DNA from: Plantago major
Taxonomy: Eukaryota > Streptophyta > Magnoliopsida > Lamiales > Plantaginaceae
Direction of reading: 5' to 3'
Length of the DNA: 64,000 bases
NCBI GenBank assembly: GCA_026545765.1
Contig: CM048843.1
Coordinates: 18,629,200 to 18,693,199, forward strand
Shown here: one piece after another, positions 1 through 11,451 of the stretch
Position numbering within the stretch: the stretch's first letter is position 1
Layout: each line of letters starts with the position of its first letter
Notes under the pieces: model-generated
Database searches by the model: none
The model's input: the letters and a program-made list of their open reading frames with translations, nothing else
Told to the model about the DNA's origin: nothing
Program-made: the position numbers and the translations under genes

Positions 1-1355
1 GCAAATCAATACTTACTTGTCGCACTAGCTTTCCAGACAGCAGCTTTAAAACCTTAAAGCTCTTCTGCGAATCTGTTCGTCAAGTACTTCAAATCTGTTC
101 GCCATGTATGATATGTTGAAACCCAATACATCATGATTAGCTTCCTCGACCTCGGTATCCACGGGCAATTTATTTCTACCGAAGAACGCTAGGAGGTTCC
201 CGTTCGGAACTAGACTAAACTATTTAGTGAGTAGGGTTATGGAGAATTGAATCATGAAGAAAGATGTCAAGAAGCAAGAGAAGAAGAAAACGTGTGTTAT
301 ATTATATATATTCAATGATCTCGCAGATCATATGTACTAATATAACCTGAATGCAATCCATGATGATGAGGACTCCTAGCCTAGTTGGTTGGGCTTGAAT
401 CCATCAAGTCATGGGTTCGAAACCCACCAAGCGCAGCTTATTTTTCTTTATCTCTTTTAGGCATTTTTACATTTGGACTTAATTCCAATTTGGTCCAAAT
501 AAACTTTCTTGCTTTAATTAATTAAATCCAATTTAATCTAATTAATCTTTCTTCAAATATAAATTAAATCCAATTTAATTAATTTACTTTCTTAAAATCC
601 AATTTAATTAATTTACTTTCTTAAAGTATAACAATTAATTAAGTCCGATAAATCCAATTTGACTTATTAATTGTTTCTATCAAATAGATCAATTCTCAAT
701 AATAGTAAATTAAATATTTATTAATCCAATCAATATTTAATTCACTCTAATACTCAGTTGGTAGAACAATCACCACAAAGTGTGACCCATAGGGCCTTAT
801 GTAAGTAAGCACTGATCTAATTAAGGTTTGGTGAAACTCCTAGACAATTTACCAAACATTCTCAATACACAAGGAACGTTTGAAAGGATTGCAAACCACC
901 TGTAATGTAGAGCTTATGATGATACGGTCCTTTCATTTGCGAACACTCGATTAAGTCTAAAACTTGATTCCGTGTCTGTCCCAATAACTTAATCACTTTA
1001 TCTCATTCTACTAATTGATCCATAATATTTGAAACACCATTCCAAATATATCTTGCGTTGGCCAACGACTTTGATCAAACTAGTAATGAGAAGTTAAGTG
1101 TGCTCTCCAAGTCTATTTTGATGAATGAATTCTATCTTGGTTCAACTACTACTAACATGTGTTTCATGATGTGCCCAACACATGCCATATCTACCCCTAC
1201 AAGGAGTGCAATCATTGGTCATTGTCAAAGCATACGAGTCCACACATGTAGTAAGTATTAACCTCAAGTCAAAGGACTATTACACCACCCTACAAACCGT
1301 TACTTCCGTAGACACGTAAATAGAGTACATCAAACGGTTTCTCGGCTGGGTATAC
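1..1355 (-). repeat. Copia 3' LTR, distal part
   Basis: This stretch aligns base for base, with scattered differences, to 21505-21795 plus 37160-38117 plus 39214-39290 of the other LTR. It ends where the Tat Gypsy LTR starts at 1356. The last 230 bases or so (about 1118-1350) recur at 15165-15400. It contains no gene; the short ORF at 1058-1261 is a shadow. Confidence 0.8.
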
Positions 1356-2285
1356 TGTTGAGGGGTAAAACCGCTCAACACCAACTAAACTATTACAAGT
1401 AACCTAATCTAGGATCCGCCTCCTACTTGAAGTCCGAAGCAAGACTGGTCCGAGCTAGAGTACCTGAAAGGACTAAGTGGGGGGGGGGGGGGGGGTAGAA
1501 CGGGTTGCCCGGATTGCAGATGTCAATCCGGTAAGAGACTTTACTCAAGAGAGAGTTGGAAGCTCTCAATGTAATAGTTATGGGGAAGGTTATGAAATCG
1601 ATAGTGTTTATGACTTAGGGATTCTCACTATGATCTTGCTTATCACTTACCTTAATGTCCTGGACCTTGTGCTATACTTATATTTATCATATCTTATGAG
1701 ATTGCTCACAAGATGATGCCAAGTGTATGCGTCAAATTTGGACACCAATGCTACCTTTGGCCCATGGCCCATTAGTATTGGATAGTAATCAAATACTAAT
1801 TAATGGGCCTGGGAGGGTAGTTTGGTCCTTTCCCTCTGAGAGTACTGTTCCGCATGTTGGGTCCGTGTAAGTTACTCGGACAGATCTGTATGCTTGGTTG
1901 ATCTGGCCTTGGGCAACTTAAGGTGTGCGGACCTAGAGTTCCACGGAAGTATCTCACTGGTTCTGTTATATACGTTTGGTCTTACTGTGATGGTGGCATC
2001 CGAGATTCTCTCGTCTGATCCATTTAGAATCTTAGGACTGACAGTTTGCGGTACTTGGAAGGACCATCTGACCCTTTGTCAGGTTCGGAAGTCACCTGTC
2101 TAGCTTGGTCTGACCTAGCTGAGATGGCATGCTGACTTGTAGATACTAGTTGACCTGAGATGGTTTCCTTTACGTCGAACCATTCGAAGGTCGGACTAGC
2201 ATTGAATTGGCTATCTCAGCCTTGATGCGCTTTAGGACACGCTCTATGGCGCCCTTAAGGGATTGGACACATGTCCGTATCAACA
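1356..2285 (-). repeat. 3' LTR of the Tat Gypsy element
   Basis: The 930-base LTR has TGTTGA/TCAACA ends. It is longer than its partner at 14556-15160. A G17 run lies at 1479-1495. The sequence is also about 900 bases long in the solo copy at 24774-25678, so the longer form is probably ancestral. Confidence 0.88.
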
Positions 2286-3592
2286 TATGTCCCCCTAGCT
2301 TCCAAGTATCTTAGTAGAAGATAGTTGGTAACTATGAAGAGAACAAATGTGTTGTGGAGCGTGTCCGAATCGTTAACTGAGAAAGAAAAAATCCTTTTTG
2401 TTGGGATCCGTCGTCCGTGTTCTTAGGAATTCAATATATCTCTCTCCCCCCTCCCCCCCTTTTCCTTCTACAGTCCGAGTTATGTAATAGCTCGGACTGT
2501 AGATGGAAAATGTATTTGTATCCGAGATATATAGATCCGAGTACGGTTAGGATCTGACGAAGTCCTCTGTGGAAGAGTGTATAGGAAGTTATCCGTTGGA
2601 CCGAATATGTGAAATGGTCCTCCTGGGCCGCTGATCCGTGAATCAAAGAGGCCCAATGAGTTGCCTGTCCGACCCACGGGGAAAGATCCCGGGTAAAGCG
2701 ATGCGACCGTTGGACTGGAAAGTTTCAACGATTGAGATTTTAAACCCAATTGATGTGACGCCTTTGACGAGCATTAAATGTGATGTACTGTTAGCCAGCC
2801 ACTTGTGAACCGGCACAACCGTTGGATTAAAAAGATCAACGGTTGGGGTTTGAATGCAAGTGATGTGACTCTTGGCTTTCCCAAATTGCCCTTATAAATA
2901 GTCAGCCCATCAGTCGCTTTCACACTTTAGCCACATCGAAACTCAGAGCGGCTCTCAAGCAATTCGAGCAATCAAAGATCGATCCAAGCAACTGATACTC
3001 GCAAAATCTTGGAAATTCCAGCTTAGATTTGTACCCTCGGAGAGCTAGCAAGGCTTCGTCGTCCGTCTAAGCTTAAGAACACAACTTTGTCAAGTAAGTA
3101 CACCTCAATTCTCGTTGAAGTTTCTTGTCTTTGCGATATGCTTGCTGCACGCTTAGTATGTTGTTGCCTTAGTTGAGTATCCACTTGTTGATTCCGTAAT
3201 TGCGAATGTTCCTAATGGTACACTCAGTTGAAATACTCCTCCTTTGTGCTATAGCGTACTAATCTCCTTTACTGGTATCTTGTCGATTCGTTTAGTATGT
3301 CATTCCCAATGTAACCAAACTTGACAATGCATGCTTATTTGGTGATATATTGGTGTCGATTGGCACAGTCTCTTGTAAGCTAATCCTGCTGCCGTGCTGC
3401 ATGGGACAGATGATGGTGCCATTGGCACGGCTCTGTGTGCTAGGGTTTAGTGCCCATAACATTATGAGACTAATTCACATAGACAGTCTGATAGGGTAGA
3501 ATTTTCTCGGACCTCCTGACTTAATAAGATATATAAATGAACTCTCGGACAATCACAATCGTCATTTCTGACCCGTTTCCTTCTGCCCTAGG
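2286..3592 (+). promoter_or_regulatory. Polypurine tract and plus-strand promoter/leader of antisense unit 1
   Basis: After the polypurine tract (2286-2301, read on the minus strand) there is no gene for about 1.3 kb. On the plus strand a TATA box, TATAAATA, lies at 2893-2900. Two diverged direct repeats sit upstream of it (about 2706-2760 and 2818-2870), both containing ACCGTTGGA and TGATGTGAC. A strong donor-like GTAAGT lies at about 3093, and a pyrimidine-rich tract ending in CTAG lies directly before the ATG at 3593. This looks like a leader intron. I infer an independent promoter for the antisense ORFs. Confidence 0.55.
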
Positions 3593-6394
3593 ATGTCCGG
3601 GAGCGATAGTCAAAACGTTCACGAGGCTCAAGGTTACCATGACGGAGAAAATTTGGAGGTTGAGTCTGCGGGGTTAACCACATCCGTAGGAGACTATCTG
3701 GTCGTGGATCTCGTGTCTTCTAGGGACTTCGACGCTAGACAGAGAGTTCGTGATACTGGTAACCTCGGTAGACGAGCTGGGCGAGGAGATGTTACTAGGA
3801 CGAGGTCGCTAGTACACTCTCGGACCATAGGTGGTGTTGGAGGATCTATGGGTCCGAATGAGCCCCAAACTGAACAGGAAGGCGACAGTGGTCGGGAGGC
3901 CGATGATGTAGAAATGTTTGAGGCTGGAGAAGAGGACCGTGTTGTGGTGGAAACAGGTCCGTCCAACCCTAGCACATCTGGGAGACCTGAAGGTGGTGAA
4001 GAGGAGGAGGATGGTGAAGAGGAAGAGGATGAGGATGGGGAGGAAGGAGAGGAGGACTCTCCAGTCGCTTGCCCTCGGAGACGTACTAGTCGTCAGATTG
4101 TGTTACACCCTGCCGCGTCCGCTCAATCCCATCTTTCGTTAATAGAGGGCCGTGGTGCAAAGGCAGCGAGAATCAAATTCCCTCGTCCTGCGTCCGCAGT
4201 AGTGATAGCGGATGAATTTGGAGAATTAAACGCGGACAGACTTCTTCCTACTTGTCCGTCGAAGGTTAAGCCTGATGACATTCCCGAGTGGAGGCGGAAA
4301 TGGGAGATTCCCGAGTCCGTTGAAATCATGGTCCCCGAGCCCGGGCATGCATTCTATAATCCGCCTGCCGGGTACATGTGCGTGCATGAAGTGGCCTTCG
4401 CTTGTGGATGGAAGGTCCCCATTGCCTTTGAATCAAGCACATTCGAACCACATCGGATTGGTCCGTCGAGTTATCCCAAAGTCCTTGGGTAACCTTATTT
4501 GTTTCGTGATTTTTTGTAAGAAGAAAGGGCAGCCAGTAAATTTTGAAAACTTTAGGCAGCTCTTTCACGTTTCTTTCAGTCCGGGGAATCCCCTTTTCTA
4601 TACTTTTGTAAATAGAAAACCTTACAACTTCATTTCGGACTCCATTTCATCTTTGGGGTCGAAGTGGTGGGACAAGTACATTTTTGTGCGGATGGCCCTG
4701 AAACCTGGGATGTCCGAGAGGCAGCGAGAGCAATGGGGGCTGCCAACAAAGTTCCTAAGGGAGAGCATCCCGGACTGGCGCCCCCTTCCGAATAACGTGG
4801 CTCCGTGGGTGGCGGAGATCCATAAGAAGAATGACCCACCTACGTACCCGTTCTGGGTGATCACGTCACCATTTGCCTTACTGTCGGACTTCACCCGTGG
4901 AAGTTGGAGGAAAAACGGACTTCAGTAAGGATTTTTAACTTTAGGATTTGTGCTTCTGCTTTTCTTTCTTTGGAGTGCTCTGTCTTGATCATTCATTTCC
5001 GCAATTCTGGTAATTCTTCCTTTATATGTCCGTATCTGACGCTTTTATGTTGTTGCGCAGCTCAATGATTTGATTACATCATGTCAACGCTCCGTGAGAA
5101 GAAGAGATTGTAGAGGGAACAACAAGCCCTGGAAGTCGCCGCTGGTCAGAGGACTAAGATCATCAACACGTCCGCGGGTCTCCCTATGGCGGACCCGAAA
5201 AATGCGGCAGTATTCGCTGCGGAAGAAGAGAGGCGCAACAAGGATGGAGAAGATCCGCAGGCCTTGGTGGTGCCTGACAAGGGCAAAGCCCCTACTACTC
5301 GCAGCACCACTGCCTCCGCGCCCCAGCGGGAGGTGTTGATGCGGGACACAATAACCTCGGGGCAAAAGAGGGGAGCAACCTCGGAGGCTTCCCTTAAGAA
5401 GGCGAAGAATCATTACCGTCCTACCTCACCAAGCCGCTCTCGACAAGAAGTATGGCCAAGACGCCTCGAGGTTGAGCGGGTTGGTGGGCTCGATGAATTA
5501 TACCAGTGGGTAAGTAATTATCTCATGCTTTTCTTGCCAAGTTCTTAGTATAATAAAAACACAACTTATATCCGTGCGGACTTCTCGCAGCTCGGATGTT
5601 TCATCAGGGCCATGCAGTGGAAAGCTGGTGAGCGGGCTACTATTGAGGAGGATCTCCACAAGGCCATATCCACTTCCGCGGATGAGGCGGAGAAGGTGAA
5701 GCGATTGGAGATGCAGCTGAAAGAAAAGGAAGTAATGTTCCACAAGCTGAAGACAAGCTGGGAGGAGATCAAGGTGGACTTTGACTGGCAGGAGAACTTT
5801 GTTCAAAGGTCGATGAAGGCCTTCTGGGACTCAAAGGATATCCTCCTTCAGGACCTCCAATATGCCCGCCTTGAGGCTGGCCGAGACATCATGAAGTCGG
5901 ACTCCTTCAAGTTTTTTATGACGGACAAGTCCGACGCCTCTCGCCTGGATGGGTTCTCATCCGCTATCGGTCAACTGCAGTCCAAAGAATTGCTCCTGCA
6001 AAACTTCGACTGGAAGGCGGAAGGATTGATTCCTTCCGCGGATGCTAATGGCGTGGAGGTCCCTGTGGACAATATTCCGGACGAACGGTTGGCCGCGTGC
6101 GAGTTTGCGGAGCTGGTCACCGAGGAAGGAGAGATCGAGATCAAGAACGGCGGACCCTTTCTCCCGAAATGTGTCCCGGATGCCCTTCGAAAGGTATGCT
6201 TTGTACCTTTTGAGAACTACCGGGCTTTCCTGAAGGACTGGTACTACATGCCTTCTCGGGTCGTTGGTCTCGATGCGGATTTCAACTTGTTCGAGATCGC
6301 TGAATCCCTTGCCGCGCAAGCCGTCGCCAACACGCCTTCCGTCAATCCTCCTCAAACCGGTGGAGCGGGTCCGAGCCAAGCTGGCTCCCAGTGA
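3593..6394 (+). CDS. Antisense ORF block 1 of the Tat element (plant gypsy-type 'transposon protein')
   Basis: This is a plus-strand coding block opposite to gag-pol, made of several ORF segments. The first (3593-4492) opens with a low-complexity acidic region: Glu/Asp-rich runs around residues 130-155, then an Arg/Ser patch. It continues into a conserved-looking domain with DDIPEWRRKWEIP and HAFYNPPAGYMCVHEVAF. The next segment (to about 4925) has FRQLFHVSF, KWWDKYIFV and PTYPFWVI. A further segment (5612-6394) is largely predicted coiled coil and ends Pro/Gly-rich. The layout matches the 'putative gypsy type transposon' family (Pfam Transposase_28 type) known from extra ORFs of Tat elements. 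No catalytic residues can be named. The function is unknown; Grande and Retand carry comparable antisense ORFs. Segment borders are partly intron-like. Confidence 0.65.
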
Positions 6395-6807
6395 GAAGTC
6401 CAGGGTATGCCCCGTGAAAATTATGTACTTGTTGAATTTGCCTGTTGAATGTCGCCATGTACAATGCTTTTATTCCTTCTCAGTTGTAGTAATTATCCGT
6501 GGGGCTATGCTTCCCATACTTTTGAATCATTACTTGCTATCTTCTTTGCTTCCTTCCATTTGTTGTTCATATGCTGAGTTATCATAAAATACACATCTCT
6601 TAAGAACACGGATCGCTGTTGATGGCGTCTGATGTAGAAATCAAACCATCATCTTTCCGATCCTCGGACCGTTCGTTCTTTGGGATGCGTAATTCTTCTA
6701 GAATGAGGAAGGTGAAATAGTGAAATAGTCATTATTACTGCGTCTTTTCATCTTCCTAGCCGTCGAATGATTGACACGTGGTGTGATCGTTAAGATCCAT
6801 CGCTACC

Positions 6808-7279
6808 ATAAATAAGACTAAGGTAACTCCTCCTTTCTTACTGCTTCACTTGTCGCCGATCTCTCCCTGTTTAGCACACTCAATTTTCAAAAGAGGCAGA
6901 TTTCTCCAGGATGTCGGAATCCGAGGGAGAAGAATATCAGCATTGGGTAAACTGTGCTTGCGGGAGCATGCATCCGCCGATTTATCCGGGTAAAGGGACC
7001 GCGGATGACCCAATCATTCTTGATTTTGAAGGCGACCCCCCTCTATGTCCGGGGATATCCAGGAGGTTAGCTGAGGAAGAAAGGGAGCGGACGCTGAAGA
7101 CGATCCGTAGGAGGATCCGAATGCAGCAGCAGGCTCGTGAGGCTCGAAGCGGTGGTTCGGAGTCTCAAGTTCAACCTCTGGAATCCGTTGAAGGGACAAG
7201 GCGGGGTATGCCCCGTAGAAGTGTGTATGGTCCTCGGACCTTGACAGATTGTACCTTCCGTGTGTATATGTTCGGATAA
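6808..7279 (+). CDS. Antisense unit 2: small ORF with its own TATA box
   Basis: An ORF of 122 codons (6911-7279) follows an ATAAATAA box at 6808-6815 by a distance that leaves about 70 bases of leader. A G-box-like CACGTG core lies upstream at about 6775. The protein begins acidic (MSESEGEE), has a Cys/His-containing patch (CACGSMH), then GTADDPIILDFEG, and ends in an Arg-rich predicted helix (about residues 60-80). I do not recognise a family. It could be a DNA- or RNA-binding accessory protein, but that is only inference from charge. It lies antisense to the transcribed retroelement and downstream of ORF block 1. Confidence 0.45.
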
Positions 7280-7537
7280 TTTTGTTTATGAAATTCGGAC
7301 TACTTTAATTAGATGAAATCGCCATCTTTCCCTTATCCGTACTTCGTCGGATTATATTGACGCACATATCCTTGTAAGATGACCAACAAATACAAACTCG
7401 GACGTGGTTGATGGGCTTGTTTAGGTTTGATTGGATAAGCTCCTCTGAGCCAACATTGTTCAACCCAAACGGGTGACTCAAGCCTATTGCTGACGTCAAT
7501 CTGTTGGCGTGGCGGACGCTGATTGGTTGGAGTGTTC

Positions 7538-8340
7538 TATAAAAAGACACGACCCAAGTACCAAAACCGTATAAACTGATCCCAAATTCTTCTTTTTCTA
7601 TTTCTACCATTTTGGCTTGCCTGCCCTTCAGGGCTCCTGTCTCTTTCCTAGGAAAGGTGATCTTGGATGCTCGAAGTAAACCATTAAAGCCGGACCTCTT
7701 CTCCTTTCTTCCAATGCTACTTTAGTGGCTCGAATCTCTCTTGAATTGGTAATGGTCTCCTGGTTTCAAGAGAGTTGGAGTCTCTAAAGACGGTTAGGCA
7801 GAGATCTCAGTCGTTTAGACTTATACATACCATTGTTTGTTGGTACTTTGTTCTCCCCAGACACTGGATCAACATCACCATGGTACGGTGATATCATGAA
7901 AGATTCTGTCATGTCTAACCATTTTTCCATGTGCAGGTAGATCAAGTTCCTGGTCTCCACGGAAACTATACTTTCCGATTGATATGGAAAAAGCTTTTCC
8001 TGACGGAGGAATAGTCTCGACGGGAGATGACGTATCTCCTGAGACTTTCTCTATAGATTATGTATTATATCTTGTAGGTCCGGATAGAGATCCGAGATTT
8101 GTAGACTGCAAAGACAGTGTTTTGTATACTTTGTTCTCTCGTATGAATAAAATTCATTGCGTGACTTTTCTTGTCACCGTGAACGCTAAACTTCGAATTT
8201 ACGAATTGAAAGGTAAAAGTTGTATTGATTTGCCGGAAATTCAATTACAACTTGTGGGCTTCATGGCCAATGACAAAAGGATTAATCAAAAAACAGAACT
8301 GACGGAGTTCCGCATAATAGATAGTTGGAATCTAAAATAA
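7538..8340 (+). CDS. Antisense unit 3: 118-residue ORF with its own TATA box
   Basis: TATAAAAA at 7538-7545 is preceded at about 7520 by an inverted CCAAT box (ATTGG). The ORF MEKAFPDGG... runs 7984-8340 and ends 35 bases before the end of the integrase frame on the other strand. Between them is a leader of about 400 bases with donor/acceptor-like signals, including GTGCAG at about 7932. The protein has a hydrophobic middle (FSIDYVLYLVG, CVTFLVTV) but no clear signal peptide, and I do not recognise it. Base composition is AT-richer than in the neighbouring antisense block 1, which might mean separate acquisition. Confidence 0.45.
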
Positions 8341-8374
8341 CCAAACGACCTGGCGGAGATTCACGTAACCAACC

Positions 8375-9424
8375 CTATGCGTAAAACTTTTGAAGGTTTA
8401 TAGCATTCCATGTACGCTTGAGTGGGTGTCCGCGCTCATCTTCCAATTCGTAACTCCCATTCACTCTTGCTCCGACAATCTTGTAAGGTCCTTCCCATTT
8501 AGGCTTGAGTTTTCCAACATTGCTCAAAATGTCGGCCTGGCGAAGCACTAGGTCCCCGACCTGCAAGTTTTTTGCTCGAACATTCCTGTTGTAAGCTCGG
8601 GCAGCAGTTGCTTGATACCTATGGATATTAGCCAGTGCTTCAGTTCTTTTCTGTTCCAACATGTCTAGATCGAATATCCGAGATTCACGATTGGCGGAAT
8701 CTTCGAACTCTTGGATCCTCATAGTCTCGACAACAATTTCTGCTGGTATAACTGCTTCCGAGCCATATACTAAGGCAAATGGAGTTTCTTTGGTCGCGGT
8801 CCGTGCAGTGGTGCGATGAGCCCATAGTACGCCATCTAGGTCATCCGCCCAGCTTTCTTGAGAAGTTCTCAACCGCTTTTCCAGGATCTTGACTATTGTC
8901 TTGTTTGTGGACTCGGCTTGTCCATTAGCTTGCGGATATCCAACAGATGTGAAACGTTGTTCGATCTTGAAGGACGCCAGCCATTCCTTGAGCCTATTGC
9001 CTGAAAATTGAGCTCCATTATCCGAGACAAGAACTCTGGGTAGGCCAAAGCGGCAAATGATGTTTTTCCAAATGAAGGTCCGCACTCGACTTTCCGTAAT
9101 GGTTGCTCTGACCGCTTCTACCCATTTGGTGAAATATTCCACGGCCACAATCAGGAATTTCTTCTGTTGAGTGCCCCTCGGGAACGGTCCGACAGTATCG
9201 ATGCCCCATTGATCAAACGGACATGCTATGATTGACGGAATGATAGGATGTGTCGGACGATGTGGAATGTTCGCATAATATTGGCAATCAGGGCATCTCG
9301 GGGCGTGGCTGGCGGAATCCTTATCAATGGTAGGCCAGTAATAGCCTTGTCGTATGATTTTCTGGGCAAGAGTTCTTCCCCCGGAATGACTTCTGCAGCT
9401 GCCGTTGTGTATCTCTTCCAGCAC
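8375..9424 (-). CDS. Integrase of the Tat Gypsy element
   Basis: The segment carries the end of the zinc-binding domain (CPDCQYY, with His residues upstream), then the DDE core: WGIDTVGPF, SDNGAQFSG, and a Glu in GQAESTNK. It ends with the plant Gypsy C-terminal domain (VGDLVLRQ, GKLKPKWEGPYKIV). It stops at LQKFYA with no chromodomain, as expected for the Tat lineage and unlike chromoviruses. Integrase inserts the cDNA into the host genome. It lies downstream of the second RNase H in the normal Gypsy pol order. The catalytic triad is visible. Confidence 0.9.
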   Translation of the reverse strand: MLEEIHNGSCRSHSGGRTLAQKIIRQGYYWPTIDKDSASHAPRCPDCQYYANIPHRPTHPIIPSIIACPFDQWGIDTVGPFPRGTQQKKFLIVAVEYFTKWVEAVRATITESRVRTFIWKNIICRFGLPRVLVSDNGAQFSGNRLKEWLASFKIEQRFTSVGYPQANGQAESTNKTIVKILEKRLRTSQESWADDLDGVLWAHRTTARTATKETPFALVYGSEAVIPAEIVVETMRIQEFEDSANRESRIFDLDMLEQKRTEALANIHRYQATAARAYNRNVRAKNLQVGDLVLRQADILSNVGKLKPKWEGPYKIVGARVNGSYELEDERGHPLKRTWNAINLQKFYA

Positions 9425-9681
9425 AGTCTTTGCTTCTTGCGGGCTCTAACACCTCAAGTGAGTCCCGGCGAAAGATCTCTTGTACAAATCTTCTCCCAGT
9501 ATAAAGTATCACATTCGCTCGACCAAGACGCTCCTTGATTCCTTCGGATCAGCTGGTAGAGATCCGTACTTGAGATAGTTAAAGATGTCAGTCATCCAGT
9601 TTCTTCCTGTGTCAGTTATCATGACAGCTGAATTGGGACTCATGACGGATGAGTCGGTAATAGTGAGTAGGATTACTCTCC

Positions 9682-11268
9682 TCAGTCTAGAGCCGCTGTG
9701 GCGGATGCGTATTTTGCCAGAGCATCCGCTCTTTCGTTCCAGGCTCTATCAAACTTTTCCAGGGTAAATTCCTCAAAGTGGCTTGCTTCCTGCTTGAGTA
9801 GTTCAAGATACTTGATCATCGAAGGACCTTTTGTGGCAAAAGTTCCTGAAAATTGGGCTTCAACTAGCTGTGAGTCCGTGTAAGCTTTGAGCTTCCGGAC
9901 TTGCAGGGATTTGGCCAGACGTAGCCCGACTAACAATGCTTCATACTCAGCCTCATTATTGGTGACTTTGAATTCCAAGGATATCGCGTAGTCGAGTTCC
10001 GCGCCATCAGGGCTTTTAAGATAGATTCCAATCCCTCCCACTCTTCCAGTGGAGGAACCATCCACTTCCAATGTCCAGACATCAGAAGGATGTTTTTCGA
10101 TTTGGAGATATTTTGTAAGCTCCTGAGATTCCAACTTTTGTTCCTCTTTTTCTTTGATTTCCGGACCGGAGTTGTTAGTACCGGGTCTGCTTGCGATATC
10201 GTCAAGAAGGAACATTTGGTTGACCCGAGTTTCCTCATATGATGCAGGCAGGGACTGATTGATGAATTGAGCATCCTCGAGGTTTTCTGGGTTGAACTTG
10301 GTGAACCGCTTCCGGATAATCTGCTTGGTGATTAGGCATTCAAATGCCTGTTTGTCAGGGACTTTCTCTGAATCCGCCTCAGGATATTCCGCTAAGAAGT
10401 CGGCGAGGACTTGAGCCTTCTTGGCTGACGGAGCCTGATAGCAAATGTCGTATTCACTCAGCTCGATCGCCCACTTAGAGAGTCGTCCAGATTGATCGGG
10501 CTTCCCCAGGACCTGTTTCAAAGGTTCCGTAGTTAGTACCACTATTTTGTGAGACTTGAAGTATGGCTTTAACCGCCTTTCGGTGTAAACCAAAGCATAT
10601 GGAAATTTCTCAATCTTCACGTATCTTGTCTCCGCCCCAGCAAGGGCTTTACTAAGATAGTAGATTGGCAAGTGATCATTAGCTTGAATCCGTACTAATA
10701 CGGAACTCATTGCCTCTTCCGTGATTGCTAGGTAGAGGTAGAGTGGTTCTCTTTCGACGGGTTTGGAGAGCAGTGGAGGGGAATGGAGGTACTTTTTCAG
10801 TTTTTCGAAAGCCTCAGAACATTCCGCGGTCCACTCAAAGCTCTCTCCTTTCTGGAGGATTTTGAAGAACGGAAGATTCTTCTCCGCAGATCGTGAAATA
10901 AAACGACTTAAGGACATGAGACGTCCTATGAGTTGTTGTACCTCATTGAGGTTCTTCGGATGCGGCAGATCTAGGATTGCCTTGATCTTCTCGCGGTTTG
11001 CGCTTATCCCCCTCTCTATGACCATGTATCCGAGGAATTTTCCTCCTTTCACTCCGAAAGTGCACTTTTCTGGATTCATTTTCATTCCGTACTTCCTAAG
11101 GATAGCGAAGCACTTGTTCAAATGATGCACATGTTGCTCTTCAGTTTTGCTCTTGACGAGCATGTCATCCACGTATACTTCCATGGTTTTCCCAATTTCT
11201 TCCTTGAACATCTGGTTAACCAGTCGTTGGTAAGTGGCTCCCGCATTTTTCAATCCGAAGGTCATCAC
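9682..11268 (-). CDS. Reverse transcriptase, RNase H and second (archaeal-like) RNase H of the Tat element
   Basis: The 528-codon ORF starts within RT (MTFGLKNAGATYQRLVNQMF). It has the catalytic YVDDML at about 11161-11178 and the connection region (KCTFGVKGGKFLGY). A Gypsy RNase H follows, running to DYCYQ-like and LADFLAE motifs. After a linker comes a second RNase H, beginning WTLEVDGSS and containing NNEAEYEALLVGL, YTDSQLV and WNERADALAK. The duplicated RNase H is known for Tat elements. Together these activities copy the RNA genome into DNA. More N-terminal RT motifs (SDWVCNVVLVEK, DAYQGFYQI) lie in the adjoining stretch up to about 11700. Confidence 0.92.
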   Translation of the reverse strand: MMTFGLKNAGATYQRLVNQMFKEEIGKTMEVYVDDMLVKSKTEEQHVHHLNKCFAILRKYGMKMNPEKCTFGVKGGKFLGYMVIERGISANREKIKAILDLPHPKNLNEVQQLIGRLMSLSRFISRSAEKNLPFFKILQKGESFEWTAECSEAFEKLKKYLHSPPLLSKPVEREPLYLYLAITEEAMSSVLVRIQANDHLPIYYLSKALAGAETRYVKIEKFPYALVYTERRLKPYFKSHKIVVLTTEPLKQVLGKPDQSGRLSKWAIELSEYDICYQAPSAKKAQVLADFLAEYPEADSEKVPDKQAFECLITKQIIRKRFTKFNPENLEDAQFINQSLPASYEETRVNQMFLLDDIASRPGTNNSGPEIKEKEEQKLESQELTKYLQIEKHPSDVWTLEVDGSSTGRVGGIGIYLKSPDGAELDYAISLEFKVTNNEAEYEALLVGLRLAKSLQVRKLKAYTDSQLVEAQFSGTFATKGPSMIKYLELLKQEASHFEEFTLEKFDRAWNERADALAKYASATAALD

Positions 11269-11451
11269 CTTGAAGCAGTATACTCCCCCCTGCAGCGAAG
11301 AAAGCTGTTTTCTTGATGTCCTCCTTGGCCATCCGAATTTGGTAAAAACCTTGGTATGCGTCCATAAAACTTAGTAACGCACATCCGGACGTGGAGTCAA
11401 CCAACTGATCTATTCGTGGTAAAGGGTACGGGTCCTTTGGGCAGAACTTGT

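Noticed and set aside
1058-2749. Short ORFs at the left end
   Set aside because: They lie within LTR sequence, match no protein and differ between LTR copies.
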